A DNA stretch of 64,000 nt from Gracilibacillus massiliensis. GTDB taxonomy: Bacteria; Bacillota; Bacilli; Bacillales; Amphibacillaceae. Numbering within the stretch: position 1 is the first letter of the stretch; each line of letters starts with the position of its first letter. Below the pieces are notes generated by a model. It was not told where the DNA came from and made no database searches. It saw only the letters and a list, made by a program, of their open reading frames with translations. The stretch covers positions 620,001 through 684,000 of the forward strand of contig NZ_CZRP01000012.1 in the NCBI RefSeq assembly GCF_001458115.1, read 5' to 3'. Positions 44,937 through 54,428 of this stretch are shown in pieces. The position numbers were made by a program, and so were the translations under genes.

Positions 44937-46061
44937 TTGCCTAGAATAAGAAATATTCTTTTACTATTAATAATTGTTGGATTTATTTGGTTTCGTTATG
45001 GTGATGATTATCAACAAGCAGGGATTGATAATGTCTGGCAAGAGATGAAAAGCGATTTTGAAACTATCAAAGAAAGCCCTATTGTTACAAGTGCCCTTAG
45101 CAATATCCAATATCAAATCGAACGTTTATATAATATGATTACTGACAATCAAACTGAGTTATCCACCCCACCAAAGGTTGAATCACCAAAATTAAATCAA
45201 CCTGAAAAACAAACATTTTCTATTCATAATGTAGAAATAATGGATGCAAAAGCTGAAGTGGAAGATTTACTTGGAGAGGCCAAGCGCACTACAATGAATG
45301 AATACGGTGTTGAATGGCATACATACCATGAACATTATCAAAATTTCATAATGGTTGCTTATAATTCTGATAATCAAGTGGCCGGTTTATATACCAACCA
45401 GGATTTGATAAGTTCATCGATCGATATTGGTTTAGGAAGTACGAAGAATGAAGTGACTACTCAATTAGACGAACCGCTCGATTCTATTCAAAAAGGTTTT
45501 GTGAAATACCGAATTAATGATGACAGTGAACAAGATACTTATTTAATCGACGATAATTATGTAACCATCTTCTATGATATTCATCAAAACGGTACGGTAG
45601 CTGCAGTTCAAATCATAACAAAACAATTAGAAAATCAGAAAGAAGATTATTTTGCTAAAGCAAATAGTCACTTAGCGGAAGGTTTGGAATATCAATTATT
45701 TGATTTAACAAATGCTGCGCGATCTAAGTTTGAACAGCCATTGTTAGAATGGCATGAAGAATCGCAAAACACAGCTAAAAATCATAGTCAGGATATGGCG
45801 GAACAAAATTATTTCGCTCATACTAATTTGGAAGGTCAGTCCCCGTTTGATCGACTAGAAGAGGATAATGTCTCGTTTCGTATGGCTGGAGAGAATTTAG
45901 CAGCCGGACAATCAAGTAGTATTTTTGCCCACCAAGGATTGATGAATTCGAAAGGGCATCGTGAAAACATCTTAAAAAACGAATTTCGCTTAATGTCAGT
46001 CGGTGTTGCATTTAATGAAGACGACCAACCATTCTATACAGAAACATATCTCACAAAATAA
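44937..46061 (+). CDS. CAP-domain protein with N-terminal CAP-associated domain (YlbC-like)
   Basis: 374 aa. One N-terminal membrane anchor (about 6-20), a CAP_assoc_N domain (about 95-240, VEDLLGEAKRTTMNEYGVEW) and a C-terminal SCP/CAP domain (about 255-372: LTNAARSKFEQPLLEW, HSQDMAEQNYFAHTNLEGQS, GENLAAG, SKGHRENILKNEF). Layout matches B. subtilis YlbC. Function unknown. TTG start, seven bases after AGGAG. Confidence 0.85.
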   Translation: MPRIRNILLLLIIVGFIWFRYGDDYQQAGIDNVWQEMKSDFETIKESPIVTSALSNIQYQIERLYNMITDNQTELSTPPKVESPKLNQPEKQTFSIHNVEIMDAKAEVEDLLGEAKRTTMNEYGVEWHTYHEHYQNFIMVAYNSDNQVAGLYTNQDLISSSIDIGLGSTKNEVTTQLDEPLDSIQKGFVKYRINDDSEQDTYLIDDNYVTIFYDIHQNGTVAAVQIITKQLENQKEDYFAKANSHLAEGLEYQLFDLTNAARSKFEQPLLEWHEESQNTAKNHSQDMAEQNYFAHTNLEGQSPFDRLEEDNVSFRMAGENLAAGQSSSIFAHQGLMNSKGHRENILKNEFRLMSVGVAFNEDDQPFYTETYLTK

Positions 46062-46090
46062 TGCTTACTAAAAAAAGTAAGCATTATTTT
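46059..46090. terminator. Bidirectional terminator
   Basis: 11-bp stem (46059-46069 with 46076-46086), followed by TTTTAATT; serves the CAP gene and the convergent yckD-like gene. Confidence 0.78.
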
Positions 46091-46092
46091 AA

Positions 46093-46413
46093 TTATTCAC
46101 TTAATTCGTCATTCTTTTTGTGATGCTTACGATTCCACTTTGGAATAAACTTGTTCTCTTCTAATGTTTGATATTTTCCTTCTAAGTGTTCAATTATTTT
46201 TTCTCCTTTTTCTTTAGAGAAAACACCATACTCTACATATTTAGAGATAATCGATATTTCGTTTTCGAGTGCTTGTTGTTGCAAGTTTTTCATTTCTTCT
46301 ATCTGTACGTCAGTTAGTGTTACCTCATCACTTTTTTCGGCATGAACGGTATTAAGGACTCCCATAGACAACATTAGTGTGATGCCTATAATCCATAATT
46401 TTTTGAAACGCAT
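46093..46413 (-). CDS. yckD: YckD-like secreted protein (DUF2680)
   Basis: 106 aa with a signal peptide (IIGITLMLSMGVLNTVHA). The mature part DVQIEEMKNLQQQALENEIS, then SKYVEYGVFSKEKGEKI, matches DUF2680. Very charged C-terminus. Function unknown. Ribosome site AAAGGAGAG. Confidence 0.8.
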   Translation of the reverse strand: MRFKKLWIIGITLMLSMGVLNTVHAEKSDEVTLTDVQIEEMKNLQQQALENEISIISKYVEYGVFSKEKGEKIIEHLEGKYQTLEENKFIPKWNRKHHKKNDELSE

Positions 46414-46487
46414 GAAATCACTCTCCTTTTATGATTAATATGTGTTGTATTTCTAGCACTATACACTAAAAGAGAGTGATTTTATGT

Positions 46488-47219
46488 TTAAGAATGGAGT
46501 TGCACATCCTTCATCCAATTTATTAGTAGATCCTCACGATACAAATCATCTGGATAGGTCACCATACCAGTATCCTCTTCTTCATATAAATATTGCAAAA
46601 ATTCATTGAGTGCTCCCATATATTCTTGATAGAAGAATTCATAACTAATTGTTTCTTTAGGCATCAGATTATCTTCGCAAACTTTAGGAGTAATATAGTT
46701 TACATATGTTCTACAAGGTATCGGTCTAATTTCATAAGCCAAACACTTATTTTCCTTCGTATCTAACATAACACAAGGTAACATTTTCTTTTTATAGCTA
46801 TATTTAAAATCATCATCCACTTCATCAATGGCATCGATTTGTTGTAACTCACTTTTATACGTTTGATAGTAGTCATTAAAATGTTGCTGTAATGCTTGTT
46901 TACGCTCTTTGGGAAACTGTTCCATAGCCGCTTTCATTATTTTAGCTTCCATTTCATTAATAACAATCGGAAAATAACAGCAAAAAGCACATCCCATTTG
47001 ACAGGTTGGCTGTAAATCTACCATTTCTTCCATTTCCGTGATTTCATTGCTAACCACTTGTAACAGTTGCTGATAACTAGCCATTAACTTTTGATCTGTC
47101 GACAAATTTGTGTTTGCTAAATTTTCAATTACCGAATAGAACTTTTCTTCTTCTATTTGATATTTCTCATTTAATTGCTGACATTTATCGATGACTTCCT
47201 GATAATCCATAAAACCCAT
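46488..47219 (-). CDS. YkgJ-type cysteine-cluster protein
   Basis: 243 aa. Cysteines in CQMGCAFCCYFP, MLPCVML, CLAYEIRPIPCRTY and one more near VCEDN form the UPF0153/YkgJ metal or iron-sulfur binding pattern. Function unknown. Ribosome site AGGGGAT, six bases before the ATG. Separate from the thiamine operon by a terminator. Confidence 0.82.
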   Translation of the reverse strand: MGFMDYQEVIDKCQQLNEKYQIEEEKFYSVIENLANTNLSTDQKLMASYQQLLQVVSNEITEMEEMVDLQPTCQMGCAFCCYFPIVINEMEAKIMKAAMEQFPKERKQALQQHFNDYYQTYKSELQQIDAIDEVDDDFKYSYKKKMLPCVMLDTKENKCLAYEIRPIPCRTYVNYITPKVCEDNLMPKETISYEFFYQEYMGALNEFLQYLYEEEDTGMVTYPDDLYREDLLINWMKDVQLHS

Positions 47220-47284
47220 TCTAAAATCCCCTATTTTTAAAAATTAAATTTGCATGTCCGCTTTCACGTATTTTCTATTATAGC

Positions 47285-47314
47285 AAAAAAGCCACCACTT
47301 GAGTGGCAGCTTTT
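47285..47314 (-). terminator. Terminator of the tenA-ykoEDC operon
   Basis: Stem of 6 + 5 pairs with an internal two-base mismatch (47287-47314), T run on the minus strand. Confidence 0.7.
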
Positions 47315-48107
47315 AATTCAATCTGACATTATCGATTGGAAATATCGGATAGAGAGTGCTTAACCAGAAAGAAAAAGCAGTAATAGCTGTGATCAAAACA
47401 ATAAAATAAAGATCTTTACGCGAATAGGACACTTGGTAATAATACGTTCTTTCATTAGAAAATTGCTTTGCTTCCATTGCGATCGCAGTACGATGAGCTC
47501 TACGTATACTCTGGGCCAGTAAAGGAATGGAAAAACGTTGGATTCGTTGATAGAAACCTTTTACTCCTCTATTGTAAGTAACACCTCTCACCTTTAAAGC
47601 ATTACGTAAGTTTTGAAATTCACTCACCATAATCGGTAAAAGGTTGATTGCGGCCATAAATGCATACGCATATTTTGGTTTTAATCTGAGACTTTGCATC
47701 GAGGAATAGAATAATAATACGGGTCTGGTTGTTAATGCAAAAAGTAAGCCCAATAAACCAAAGAGAATACCTCTAAAACCTAAATGAAGACCCCTGTAAA
47801 AACTCTCTTCTGTGATATGAATCAATCCGAATTGATACCATGTCGTATGGCCATCTCCAAAAAACATCATGGATGTAGCAGAGGAAACAAATATAATCAA
47901 AAAAGGTATCGACAATATGCTAATCAATTTCAAGGAATGACCTGTCGCTGCAATGTATATGAATCCAAAACCTATTAACATATATAACAAAACATTTGGA
48001 TTATGGATAAACAATATCGCAATAAACAGTACAAGCAATATCATAAACTTCAAAACCGGGTGAAGTAGATGTAGCCAGGTTTGCTGATAGTTTAATTCAA
48101 AGTGCAT
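47313..48107 (-). CDS. ykoC: ECF transporter transmembrane subunit YkoC
   Basis: 264 aa. Five or six membrane helices with the coupling motif ALKVRGVTYNRG (T-component Ala-Arg-Gly signature) and a second ARG-like AMEAKQFSNERT. It is the T-subunit of an energy-coupling-factor importer; with YkoD and YkoE it imports hydroxymethylpyrimidine. The ATG overlaps the ykoD end by eleven bases. Confidence 0.9.
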   Translation of the reverse strand: MHFELNYQQTWLHLLHPVLKFMILLVLFIAILFIHNPNVLLYMLIGFGFIYIAATGHSLKLISILSIPFLIIFVSSATSMMFFGDGHTTWYQFGLIHITEESFYRGLHLGFRGILFGLLGLLFALTTRPVLLFYSSMQSLRLKPKYAYAFMAAINLLPIMVSEFQNLRNALKVRGVTYNRGVKGFYQRIQRFSIPLLAQSIRRAHRTAIAMEAKQFSNERTYYYQVSYSRKDLYFIVLITAITAFSFWLSTLYPIFPIDNVRLN

Positions 48108-49542
48108 GACTGCTTACACCTACCTTTTTAGATAGAAACAGATCATGATGCTTTTCTTCTACTAATTCACCTTGTTCTATTTTCCATTCCTTAGTAGCAA
48201 AATGATCGACAATTTGTTGATCATGTGTAACCATCACTATGGTAATACCTTTTTGTTTCAGTTCTTCTAAACAATCTAACATCATAAAGGTATTGATAGC
48301 ATCTTGTCCAAAGGTTGGTTCATCTAAAATAATAATATCCTCAACCATAATCGTCGCTGTTGCCACACTAAGTCTGCGTTTTTGTCCAATCGATAACTGA
48401 TATGGATGATGATCATTTACTTGTTCCAAACGATATCTCTTTAAATATTCTTTTATTTTCGCTTTTTTATCAGTATCTTTCGAGGTTAGAGAAAAAGCCA
48501 ACTCCTGATAGACGCTATCTGTTACAAATTGCAATTCTGGATTTTGAAAAACAAATGCTATTTTTTGATAAATAGGAAGGTTTTGTTCAGCGAAAAAGTA
48601 ATGTATCGATCCTTTTGTTTTGATTAATTGCATGATCATTTGAACTAAGGTGCTTTTTCCAGAACCATTAGGTCCGGTTATCGCAATCCAATCCCCTTTG
48701 TTTATGACAGCTTTATCTACACAGATCTTTCTGTTTTTATGATAATAACCACTAGCTTGATCTAATTTAATTAATGGATGAACTGCTCTGTCATTTCCTT
48801 TGTGTTGTGAAGTTCGGGAATCAAGATAATTGCTCCATGAAGATGGATGCCAAATACCAAATTGATCAAACATTTGCTCATGATGGTTAAACACATAAGA
48901 TGGTGAACCATCTGCGACCAACTCACCTTGATCATTCAACATTATCACACGATCAACTATATCGCTGACAAACTCGATCTTATGTTCAATAATTACGATG
49001 GTTTGTTCACCTTGAATCGATTTGATTGAATCCCATACCTGTTTGGTTCCTTCAACATCTAATAAAGCAGTAGGTTCATCCAGAAATAATACATCTGGTT
49101 GCAATGCTAGTGCACAGGCAATAGCCAGTCGTTGTTTCATTCCTCCTGATAATTGATTGATCGGCGTATGGATATGTTCAAGCTGTAAATCCACACGTGT
49201 AAGTAAACGCTCAATCATTTCCTTCATCTCACTAGGAGGAACATGTCTATTTTCAAGAACAAACGCTATTTCTTCATCTACATATGGCATACAAAATTGC
49301 GATTCAGGATCTTGAAAAACAATCCCATATTTAGAAGCTACCTGTAATTTTTCAGCTTTTAGAGGAACTTCTATCACACTCGGTATTAAACCTGCCAGTA
49401 TTTGTAGTAATGTTGATTTTCCTGATCCAGATGGGCCCACGATCAACACTTTTTGAGCATCTGGTATGGAAAAAGACAAATCTTTAAATAAGAAATTATC
49501 ACTACCAGGAAATTTGACTCGAAGTTTCTCCATTTCTAACAT
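48097..49542 (-). CDS. ykoD: ECF transporter duplicated ATPase YkoD
   Basis: 481 aa with two ABC ATPase domains. First: GPSGSGKSTLLQ, LSGGMKQRLAIACALA, VLFLDEPTALLD. Second: GPNGSGKSTLVQ, LSIGQKRRLSVATA, IIILDEPTFGQD. Both ATP sites are complete. It energises YkoC/YkoE uptake. Five bases after ykoE. Confidence 0.93.
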   Translation of the reverse strand: MLEMEKLRVKFPGSDNFLFKDLSFSIPDAQKVLIVGPSGSGKSTLLQILAGLIPSVIEVPLKAEKLQVASKYGIVFQDPESQFCMPYVDEEIAFVLENRHVPPSEMKEMIERLLTRVDLQLEHIHTPINQLSGGMKQRLAIACALALQPDVLFLDEPTALLDVEGTKQVWDSIKSIQGEQTIVIIEHKIEFVSDIVDRVIMLNDQGELVADGSPSYVFNHHEQMFDQFGIWHPSSWSNYLDSRTSQHKGNDRAVHPLIKLDQASGYYHKNRKICVDKAVINKGDWIAITGPNGSGKSTLVQMIMQLIKTKGSIHYFFAEQNLPIYQKIAFVFQNPELQFVTDSVYQELAFSLTSKDTDKKAKIKEYLKRYRLEQVNDHHPYQLSIGQKRRLSVATATIMVEDIIILDEPTFGQDAINTFMMLDCLEELKQKGITIVMVTHDQQIVDHFATKEWKIEQGELVEEKHHDLFLSKKVGVSSHAL

Positions 49543-49546
49543 GTGC

Positions 49547-50137
49547 TCACCCTGTTTCTTCTTCTAATGATTGATAGTCCTTGGAAGACAACGGACGAAT
49601 TAATTTTGTTACACCCGTTTTTTCTAAAGCCTTCACAAGATAGAATGCAAATACACCTGTAATCATAATCGCACCAATCAAACGAGCCACAATTAATAAG
49701 GTTAAATTCCATAGTGCAAGTTGATCAATATAACCATAAAAAATGTCTAACACTAACGAACCAATGGTAGCACCAATTGCCGCAAAGCATACCGTTAACA
49801 AATGGTAGCTTCTATATTTAAAGATAGCAAAAACGACTTCACAACCAATACCTTGTACGAAACCGTAAAGTAATAAGGAGACCCCCCATTGACCACCAAA
49901 CAAAAATTCCCCTTGAGCAGCTGCAAGTTCTGCAAGTAATGCAACACCAGGTTTTCGAATAATTAAAAAGGCAACTGTTGCTGCGATAAACCACATACCG
50001 TAAATTAACTGATCGATATGCAGGCCAAATACGGAGAGTAGATTATATAAAGGACCCCACACTTTATAAATCACACTAAATATTAAAGCAATCATGATCG
50101 TTACTAAAATATCTGTTCTTGTAAGTCCTTTTCTCAT
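49547..50137 (-). CDS. ykoE: ECF transporter substrate-binding subunit YkoE
   Basis: 196 aa, about five membrane helices, S-component for hydroxymethylpyrimidine or thiamine (family signature LAAAQGEFLFGGQWGVSLLL). Start ATG 50137 in a TAATG overlap with tenA, after AAGGAG. The B. subtilis gene ykoF, a soluble thiamine binder, is absent. Confidence 0.9.
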   Translation of the reverse strand: MRKGLTRTDILVTIMIALIFSVIYKVWGPLYNLLSVFGLHIDQLIYGMWFIAATVAFLIIRKPGVALLAELAAAQGEFLFGGQWGVSLLLYGFVQGIGCEVVFAIFKYRSYHLLTVCFAAIGATIGSLVLDIFYGYIDQLALWNLTLLIVARLIGAIMITGVFAFYLVKALEKTGVTKLIRPLSSKDYQSLEEETG

Positions 50138-50820
50138 TATCCTCGCTCCTTTGTTACGAGAGCATGCCAATCTTCTTGTTGATAAGCCATTTCCCAGAAC
50201 ATTAATTCATAGTGGCTACTAATAAGGAAATGTTCTTTCATTCTATCTTTATCCTTGTCGTTCACTTGTTCTGCAATCTCATCTAATCGATTAATTTGTT
50301 CTTCTACAAGTAATTTAAACCACTCTTCTCCATATGCTTCTATCCATTTTTGATATACTGGATGTTTAGGTTGGCAATGCTTTAATTTTTCGCCAACTTC
50401 ATAATAAACCCAATAACAAGGTAATATCGCTGCTATTACGTCTCCTAAGTGTCCTTGATATGCAGCACGATACATATGGGACGTATAAGCATATGCGGTT
50501 GGAGAAGGTTTAAAGTCACGTTTCTCTTCTTCCGTAATTCCGAGCATATCGGTAAATGTTCGATGTAAAGCTAGCTCCGCCTCATATGTTCCTTGTGCAT
50601 GGGCTGCCATGCTTTTTGTTACTTCTAGTGTTTCAGCTTTTGCAGCACCTAAAGACTGAATACGAGCAAAATGTGACAGATAATACGAATCTTGCAGTAC
50701 ATAATACTTAAAATTTTCAATCGGCAAACTTCCATCTCCAATACCTTGAACAAATGGATGAGCTAAGCTAGCTTGCCAAATTGGATCTGCTTCTTGTCTA
50801 ATTACTTTCGAAAACTTCAT
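50137..50820 (-). CDS. tenA: Aminopyrimidine aminohydrolase / thiaminase II
   Basis: 227 aa. Hydrolyses 4-amino-5-aminomethyl-2-methylpyrimidine to HMP in thiamine salvage. The catalytic cysteine is in AAILPCYWVYYEVG and the glutamate in HYELMFWEMAY. It is first in the riboswitch-controlled operon, after a terminator that precedes its ribosome site (AGGAGGA). Confidence 0.94.
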   Translation of the reverse strand: MKFSKVIRQEADPIWQASLAHPFVQGIGDGSLPIENFKYYVLQDSYYLSHFARIQSLGAAKAETLEVTKSMAAHAQGTYEAELALHRTFTDMLGITEEEKRDFKPSPTAYAYTSHMYRAAYQGHLGDVIAAILPCYWVYYEVGEKLKHCQPKHPVYQKWIEAYGEEWFKLLVEEQINRLDEIAEQVNDKDKDRMKEHFLISSHYELMFWEMAYQQEDWHALVTKERG

Positions 50821-50841
50821 GAAAAATTCCTCCTAAAACGC

Positions 50842-50879
50842 AAAAAACCACTATCCATACGCAGACGTAAAGATAGTGG
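50842..50879 (-). terminator. Riboswitch expression-platform terminator
   Basis: On the minus strand: CCACTATC pairs with GATAGTGG (50872-50879 with 50848-50855), inner TACG/CGTA, then six T (50847-50842) just before tenA. Confidence 0.85.
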
Positions 50880-50909
50880 CTATACTCATAGACATAAGTA
50901 TTACTTCTT

Positions 50910-51000
50910 GCCACTTCCCTACGCTGGTATAAACCAGATCAGGTTCTAAGGGTCTTAAAGTAATACTTTAATCTCAGTCTTTAAAAGACACCCCTAGTGG
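50910..51000 (-). promoter_or_regulatory. TPP riboswitch (THI element)
   Basis: On the minus strand the conserved segments are in order: CTAGGGGTGTC, GACTGAGA, ACCCTTAGAACCTGATCTGG, TTTATACCAGCGTAGGGAAG. The 5' CCACTAGG and 3' AGTGGC form P1. The terminator follows, so binding of thiamine pyrophosphate should lower transcription of tenA-ykoEDC. Confidence 0.96.
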
Positions 51001-51029
51001 TTTCTCGCTTTATTATTTTATTCCCATTC

Positions 51030-51057
51030 ATCATATCAAAATTTTCCAGTTTGTCAA
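51030..51057 (-). promoter_or_regulatory. Sigma-A promoter of the TPP-riboswitch operon
   Basis: TTGACA (51057-51052), 16-base spacer, TATGAT (51035-51030) on the minus strand. The -35 overlaps the stop codon of the upstream c-di-GMP gene. Confidence 0.78.
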
Positions 51058-53978
51058 GAATGATAAGGTGCAGGTCTGGCTAGATAAAAACCTTGTACAA
51101 AATCTACTTGTAAATCAGCCAGTAATCTTAATTGCTCTTCTGTTTCTACACCTTCAGCGACTACATCAATTTGAAGTATGTGTGATAGTTCAATAATTGC
51201 TTTAATGATTGCTAAATCTTTCTCGTTGGATGTAATATGTTGGATGAATGCTCTATCAATCTTCAGCGTCTGAATTGGCAAGTCTCGCAATAAAGAAAAA
51301 GAGGAATAACCTGTTCCAAAATCGTCAATTGCAATCTGAATGCCCATTTGGCCTAATTCCTCCAACACCTTCAGGGAATGCTCAGTATTTTTCAACATAG
51401 CCGTTTCTGTGATTTCCAGACACAATTTCTCTGGTATACAGTTATGATATGTTAGTATGTTTTTAGTCTGTGCTATGAAATCTGGATGATTTAATTGTTG
51501 GGAAGATATATTAATAAATATTTTTTGATTATCCTCAATCTGATTTGTATAACGACACGCTTCTTTCATGACCCAGACACCTATCTCACTAATAAGTCCT
51601 GTTTCTTCAGCGATAGGGATAAATACTCCTGGCATAACTTCACCATATTTTTCGGAATGCCAACGTAAAAGAATTTCTTTACCTGCTTGTTCCAATGTTT
51701 GTGAATAATATATTGGTTGAAATAGAATGGTTAGTTCTTCTTTACCAAGTGCATTTCTTAATTGATTTTCAAAATCAACCTTATCAAAGTTCTCTTCATT
51801 AATTTGAGCATTATATAGCTGGATACGATTTCTACCAGTAGTTTTTGCTTTATACATAGCAATATCTGCCTGTAAAATTAATTTTTCTGCTTCTACTGTT
51901 AAATCTGGAGCAATAGTAATACCGATACTAGCTGATACATCAAATTGAATATTCTCCTGATAAAAAGGCGCATTAATTACTTGTCTTAATCTTTCACTAT
52001 AAGCTTTTATATCCTTTAGAGAAGTAACATAAGGCATAATGATAATAAACTCATCACCACCTAATCGACATATCATTTCATTTTTACTAGATATGTCCCT
52101 CACACGCTGCGATACAAGTTTCAATAACTGGTCACCTGCTTGATGACCGTATGTATCATTAACAAGCTTAAAACGATCTAAATCAAACATAATTAGTGCT
52201 AGTTTCTTATTTTGATCAGTAGAATTCTGAATAAACATTGGTAAATTCTCTTCTAAATAAAAGCGGTTATACGTTTGTGTTAAGGAATCCAAATAAATTA
52301 AACGTTTAATTCTTTCCTCTTGGTACTTCCGTTCAGAAATATCCATAATGGAACCTAATACTTTTACAATAGAGCCAAATACATTTCTCTCTGCTTTACC
52401 TGTTATGTACATCCAAATATAATGTCCTTCTCTATGTTTAAAGCGACACTCTACCTCAAATCGTTTTCCATTATTAATATGATCTTCATATTTACTTTGA
52501 AATTCTCTTCGATCCCTAGGGTGAATTAGTTTCAATAAACGAAAATAGGAAAAAGCACTATTTGATTTTTGAAAGCCTAATATACGATGAATTCCACCAT
52601 TACTAGTTACAATCCCGCTATTTATATCCATTTCCCAGATTCCATCGTACATAATATCAGATATTAATTCCAATTTATTAGAATAATTCTGTAAATCTTC
52701 CACCATATTTGCACGCTTCAATGCTGCAGAAAAGAATGTAACTAACTGATAGGTCGTATTCAAAGGCGTTATCACCGTATTATCATCGTCTAAACCAACA
52801 AATAAAAAAGCTCCAATTTCTTTTTCATCTTGAATAATAGGAATCACAGTGACAGTATTTTCATTTTCCATAAATAACTGATCAAGTATAAAATACTTAG
52901 AAGGAAATTCAGTAAAGGTCATATTATCCATCACTACGCTTGGTTGTCTTGAATCATTAATATCAAAACGAATAACATTTAATTCTTCCTTAGCATTCGT
53001 TTTCAAACCAATAAGGCCTTTGTTATATGGAGTGAAGCGTAACCATTCCATTTTCATAATGTCGTGGTATTTATAAGATTGCATAATTTGTCCCAGATTA
53101 TAATTTCGGGAGACCATATTCGTTAAATAATTAAATGTTCTAGAGGGATCTGCACCTTCCTCGTATGTGATAGGCATCATACAATTACAACTTTGTCTAA
53201 CAATTAGTTCACCTTTTATTTGTGAATCTGAAAATGATAAAAACTCCTGGTGTGAATTATAATGGATTAATTTTTGTAAAGCGGCTTTACCAATCTTCTG
53301 TACAGGAAGTTGTACAGTTGTCAAAGGTGGAAGGGAATACTTTGATGCATAGCTATTATCAAATCCTACAACGGCTATATCATTTGGTACACTTATACCT
53401 TTATCCTTTAAAGCGTGAATGACCTTGTATGCAATAAAATCATTCACACAAATAAGTGCATCATGTTCTATTCCTTGTTCTGTTATACTTTTAACAACTT
53501 GTTCTGGTGTCTGATGGTATACATCATAATACCATCTTCCTTTCTTTAGCCCATAATGTTTTAAATATTCACTAATTGCATCGTATCGTTCTGTTGCATC
53601 ATAAAAATGTCGATCTCCAATATAAGCTATTTTTTTATACTGATGTGATAACAAGTGCTCAAATAATTGCTTGATACTATCTTTGTTATTGACATGCACG
53701 TAATCAGTGCACCTCAATTTTGTATTAATCCCTATTACAGGATTCCCCAATTTAATCAATTGGTCTACATAGTTTTGATCAACTGCGTCCATGATTATAA
53801 TCCAGCCATCTATAAAATCCTGACCATATATATGCTGGTAATATTCAGCTTTAGTACCCATAATAACCACTTTGATATTATTATTTTTTGCTTCATTTCG
53901 AATACTTTGTAGTATATTTCCAAAATAGTTTCCTTCTAATATTGGTGATAGTACTCCATATATTTGTTGAGTTGGCAA
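51054..53978 (-). CDS. LacI-type sensor-PAS-GGDEF-EAL protein (c-di-GMP turnover)
   Basis: 974 aa. Residues 1-265 are a LacI/GalR-type periplasmic-binding fold (PNDIAVVGFDNSYASKYSLP, KKIAYIGDRHFYDATERYDA) with no helix-turn-helix and no membrane helix. A GAF-like stretch, a PAS domain (about 440-560, GIVTSNGGIHRILGF, GHYIWMYITGKAER), GGDEF (RLGGDEFIIIM intact) and EAL (EILLRW, IDDFGTGYSS, KIDRAFI, VAEGVET) follow. Both catalytic sets look intact. Start probably TTG 53978, eight bases after GAGG; the GTG at 53987 lies within that site. Likely a cytosolic sensor of a small sugar-like ligand that adjusts c-di-GMP. Confidence 0.88.
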   Translation of the reverse strand: MPTQQIYGVLSPILEGNYFGNILQSIRNEAKNNNIKVVIMGTKAEYYQHIYGQDFIDGWIIIMDAVDQNYVDQLIKLGNPVIGINTKLRCTDYVHVNNKDSIKQLFEHLLSHQYKKIAYIGDRHFYDATERYDAISEYLKHYGLKKGRWYYDVYHQTPEQVVKSITEQGIEHDALICVNDFIAYKVIHALKDKGISVPNDIAVVGFDNSYASKYSLPPLTTVQLPVQKIGKAALQKLIHYNSHQEFLSFSDSQIKGELIVRQSCNCMMPITYEEGADPSRTFNYLTNMVSRNYNLGQIMQSYKYHDIMKMEWLRFTPYNKGLIGLKTNAKEELNVIRFDINDSRQPSVVMDNMTFTEFPSKYFILDQLFMENENTVTVIPIIQDEKEIGAFLFVGLDDDNTVITPLNTTYQLVTFFSAALKRANMVEDLQNYSNKLELISDIMYDGIWEMDINSGIVTSNGGIHRILGFQKSNSAFSYFRLLKLIHPRDRREFQSKYEDHINNGKRFEVECRFKHREGHYIWMYITGKAERNVFGSIVKVLGSIMDISERKYQEERIKRLIYLDSLTQTYNRFYLEENLPMFIQNSTDQNKKLALIMFDLDRFKLVNDTYGHQAGDQLLKLVSQRVRDISSKNEMICRLGGDEFIIIMPYVTSLKDIKAYSERLRQVINAPFYQENIQFDVSASIGITIAPDLTVEAEKLILQADIAMYKAKTTGRNRIQLYNAQINEENFDKVDFENQLRNALGKEELTILFQPIYYSQTLEQAGKEILLRWHSEKYGEVMPGVFIPIAEETGLISEIGVWVMKEACRYTNQIEDNQKIFINISSQQLNHPDFIAQTKNILTYHNCIPEKLCLEITETAMLKNTEHSLKVLEELGQMGIQIAIDDFGTGYSSFSLLRDLPIQTLKIDRAFIQHITSNEKDLAIIKAIIELSHILQIDVVAEGVETEEQLRLLADLQVDFVQGFYLARPAPYHS

Positions 53979-54089
53979 TTGATTCACCTCTTTTTGTACC
54001 GAGAGCGTTTACAATATCAGTGCATAGTCTTATTTTACTATATACAAAACTGAAGGTCTAGTTGATTTTTCACAAATCTTCTGATCAAC

Positions 54090-54118
54090 TTGCATTTACA
54101 TTTTATATTTGTTAAAAT
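54090..54118 (+). promoter_or_regulatory. Sigma-A promoter of dapA
   Basis: TTGCAT (54090-54095), 17-base spacer, TAAAAT (54113-54118). Start is about 54125, in front of the lysine riboswitch. Confidence 0.7.
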
Positions 54119-54167
54119 AATCACACGTAAAACAATTTCATAATATTTTACTTCAATATTAATTGAA

Positions 54168-54347
54168 GTGAGAATAGAGGTGCAAAAACCATTAGTAAAT
54201 AATCGGAGGACGATGTAGCCTGTGATGATTATTGAAAGGGGAATTTGCCGAAGTGATTTAGAATTACATTCTTCTCTATCACTGGTCCTACATTGAATAA
54301 ATGTCGGGCTGTCATATAGTGCTACACTATATGGAGGGCTATCTCAC
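54168..54347 (+). promoter_or_regulatory. Lysine riboswitch (L box)
   Basis: Conserved L-box segments in order: AGAGGTGCAAAAACC, CGGAGGACGATGTAGCCTG, AAAGGGGAATTTGCCGAAGTG, CACTGGTC, TGTCGGGCTG and GGAGGGCTATCTC. P1 pairs GTGAGA(A)TAG (54168-54177) with CTATCTCAC (54339-54347). It should turn down dapA when lysine is plentiful. The other lysine genes are not in this window. Confidence 0.96.
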
Positions 54348-54370
54348 GCATCGATACCATGTGAATCCAA

Positions 54371-54409
54371 GATGCAGCAATGAGACCCTCATTGTTGCAT
54401 CTTTTTGTT
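54371..54409 (+). terminator. Riboswitch-controlled terminator before dapA
   Basis: 14-bp stem with one G-U (54371-54384 with 54388-54401), three-base loop ACC, followed by TTTTTGTT. Confidence 0.88.
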
Positions 54410-54428
54410 TGCAATGGTGATGAGATAC

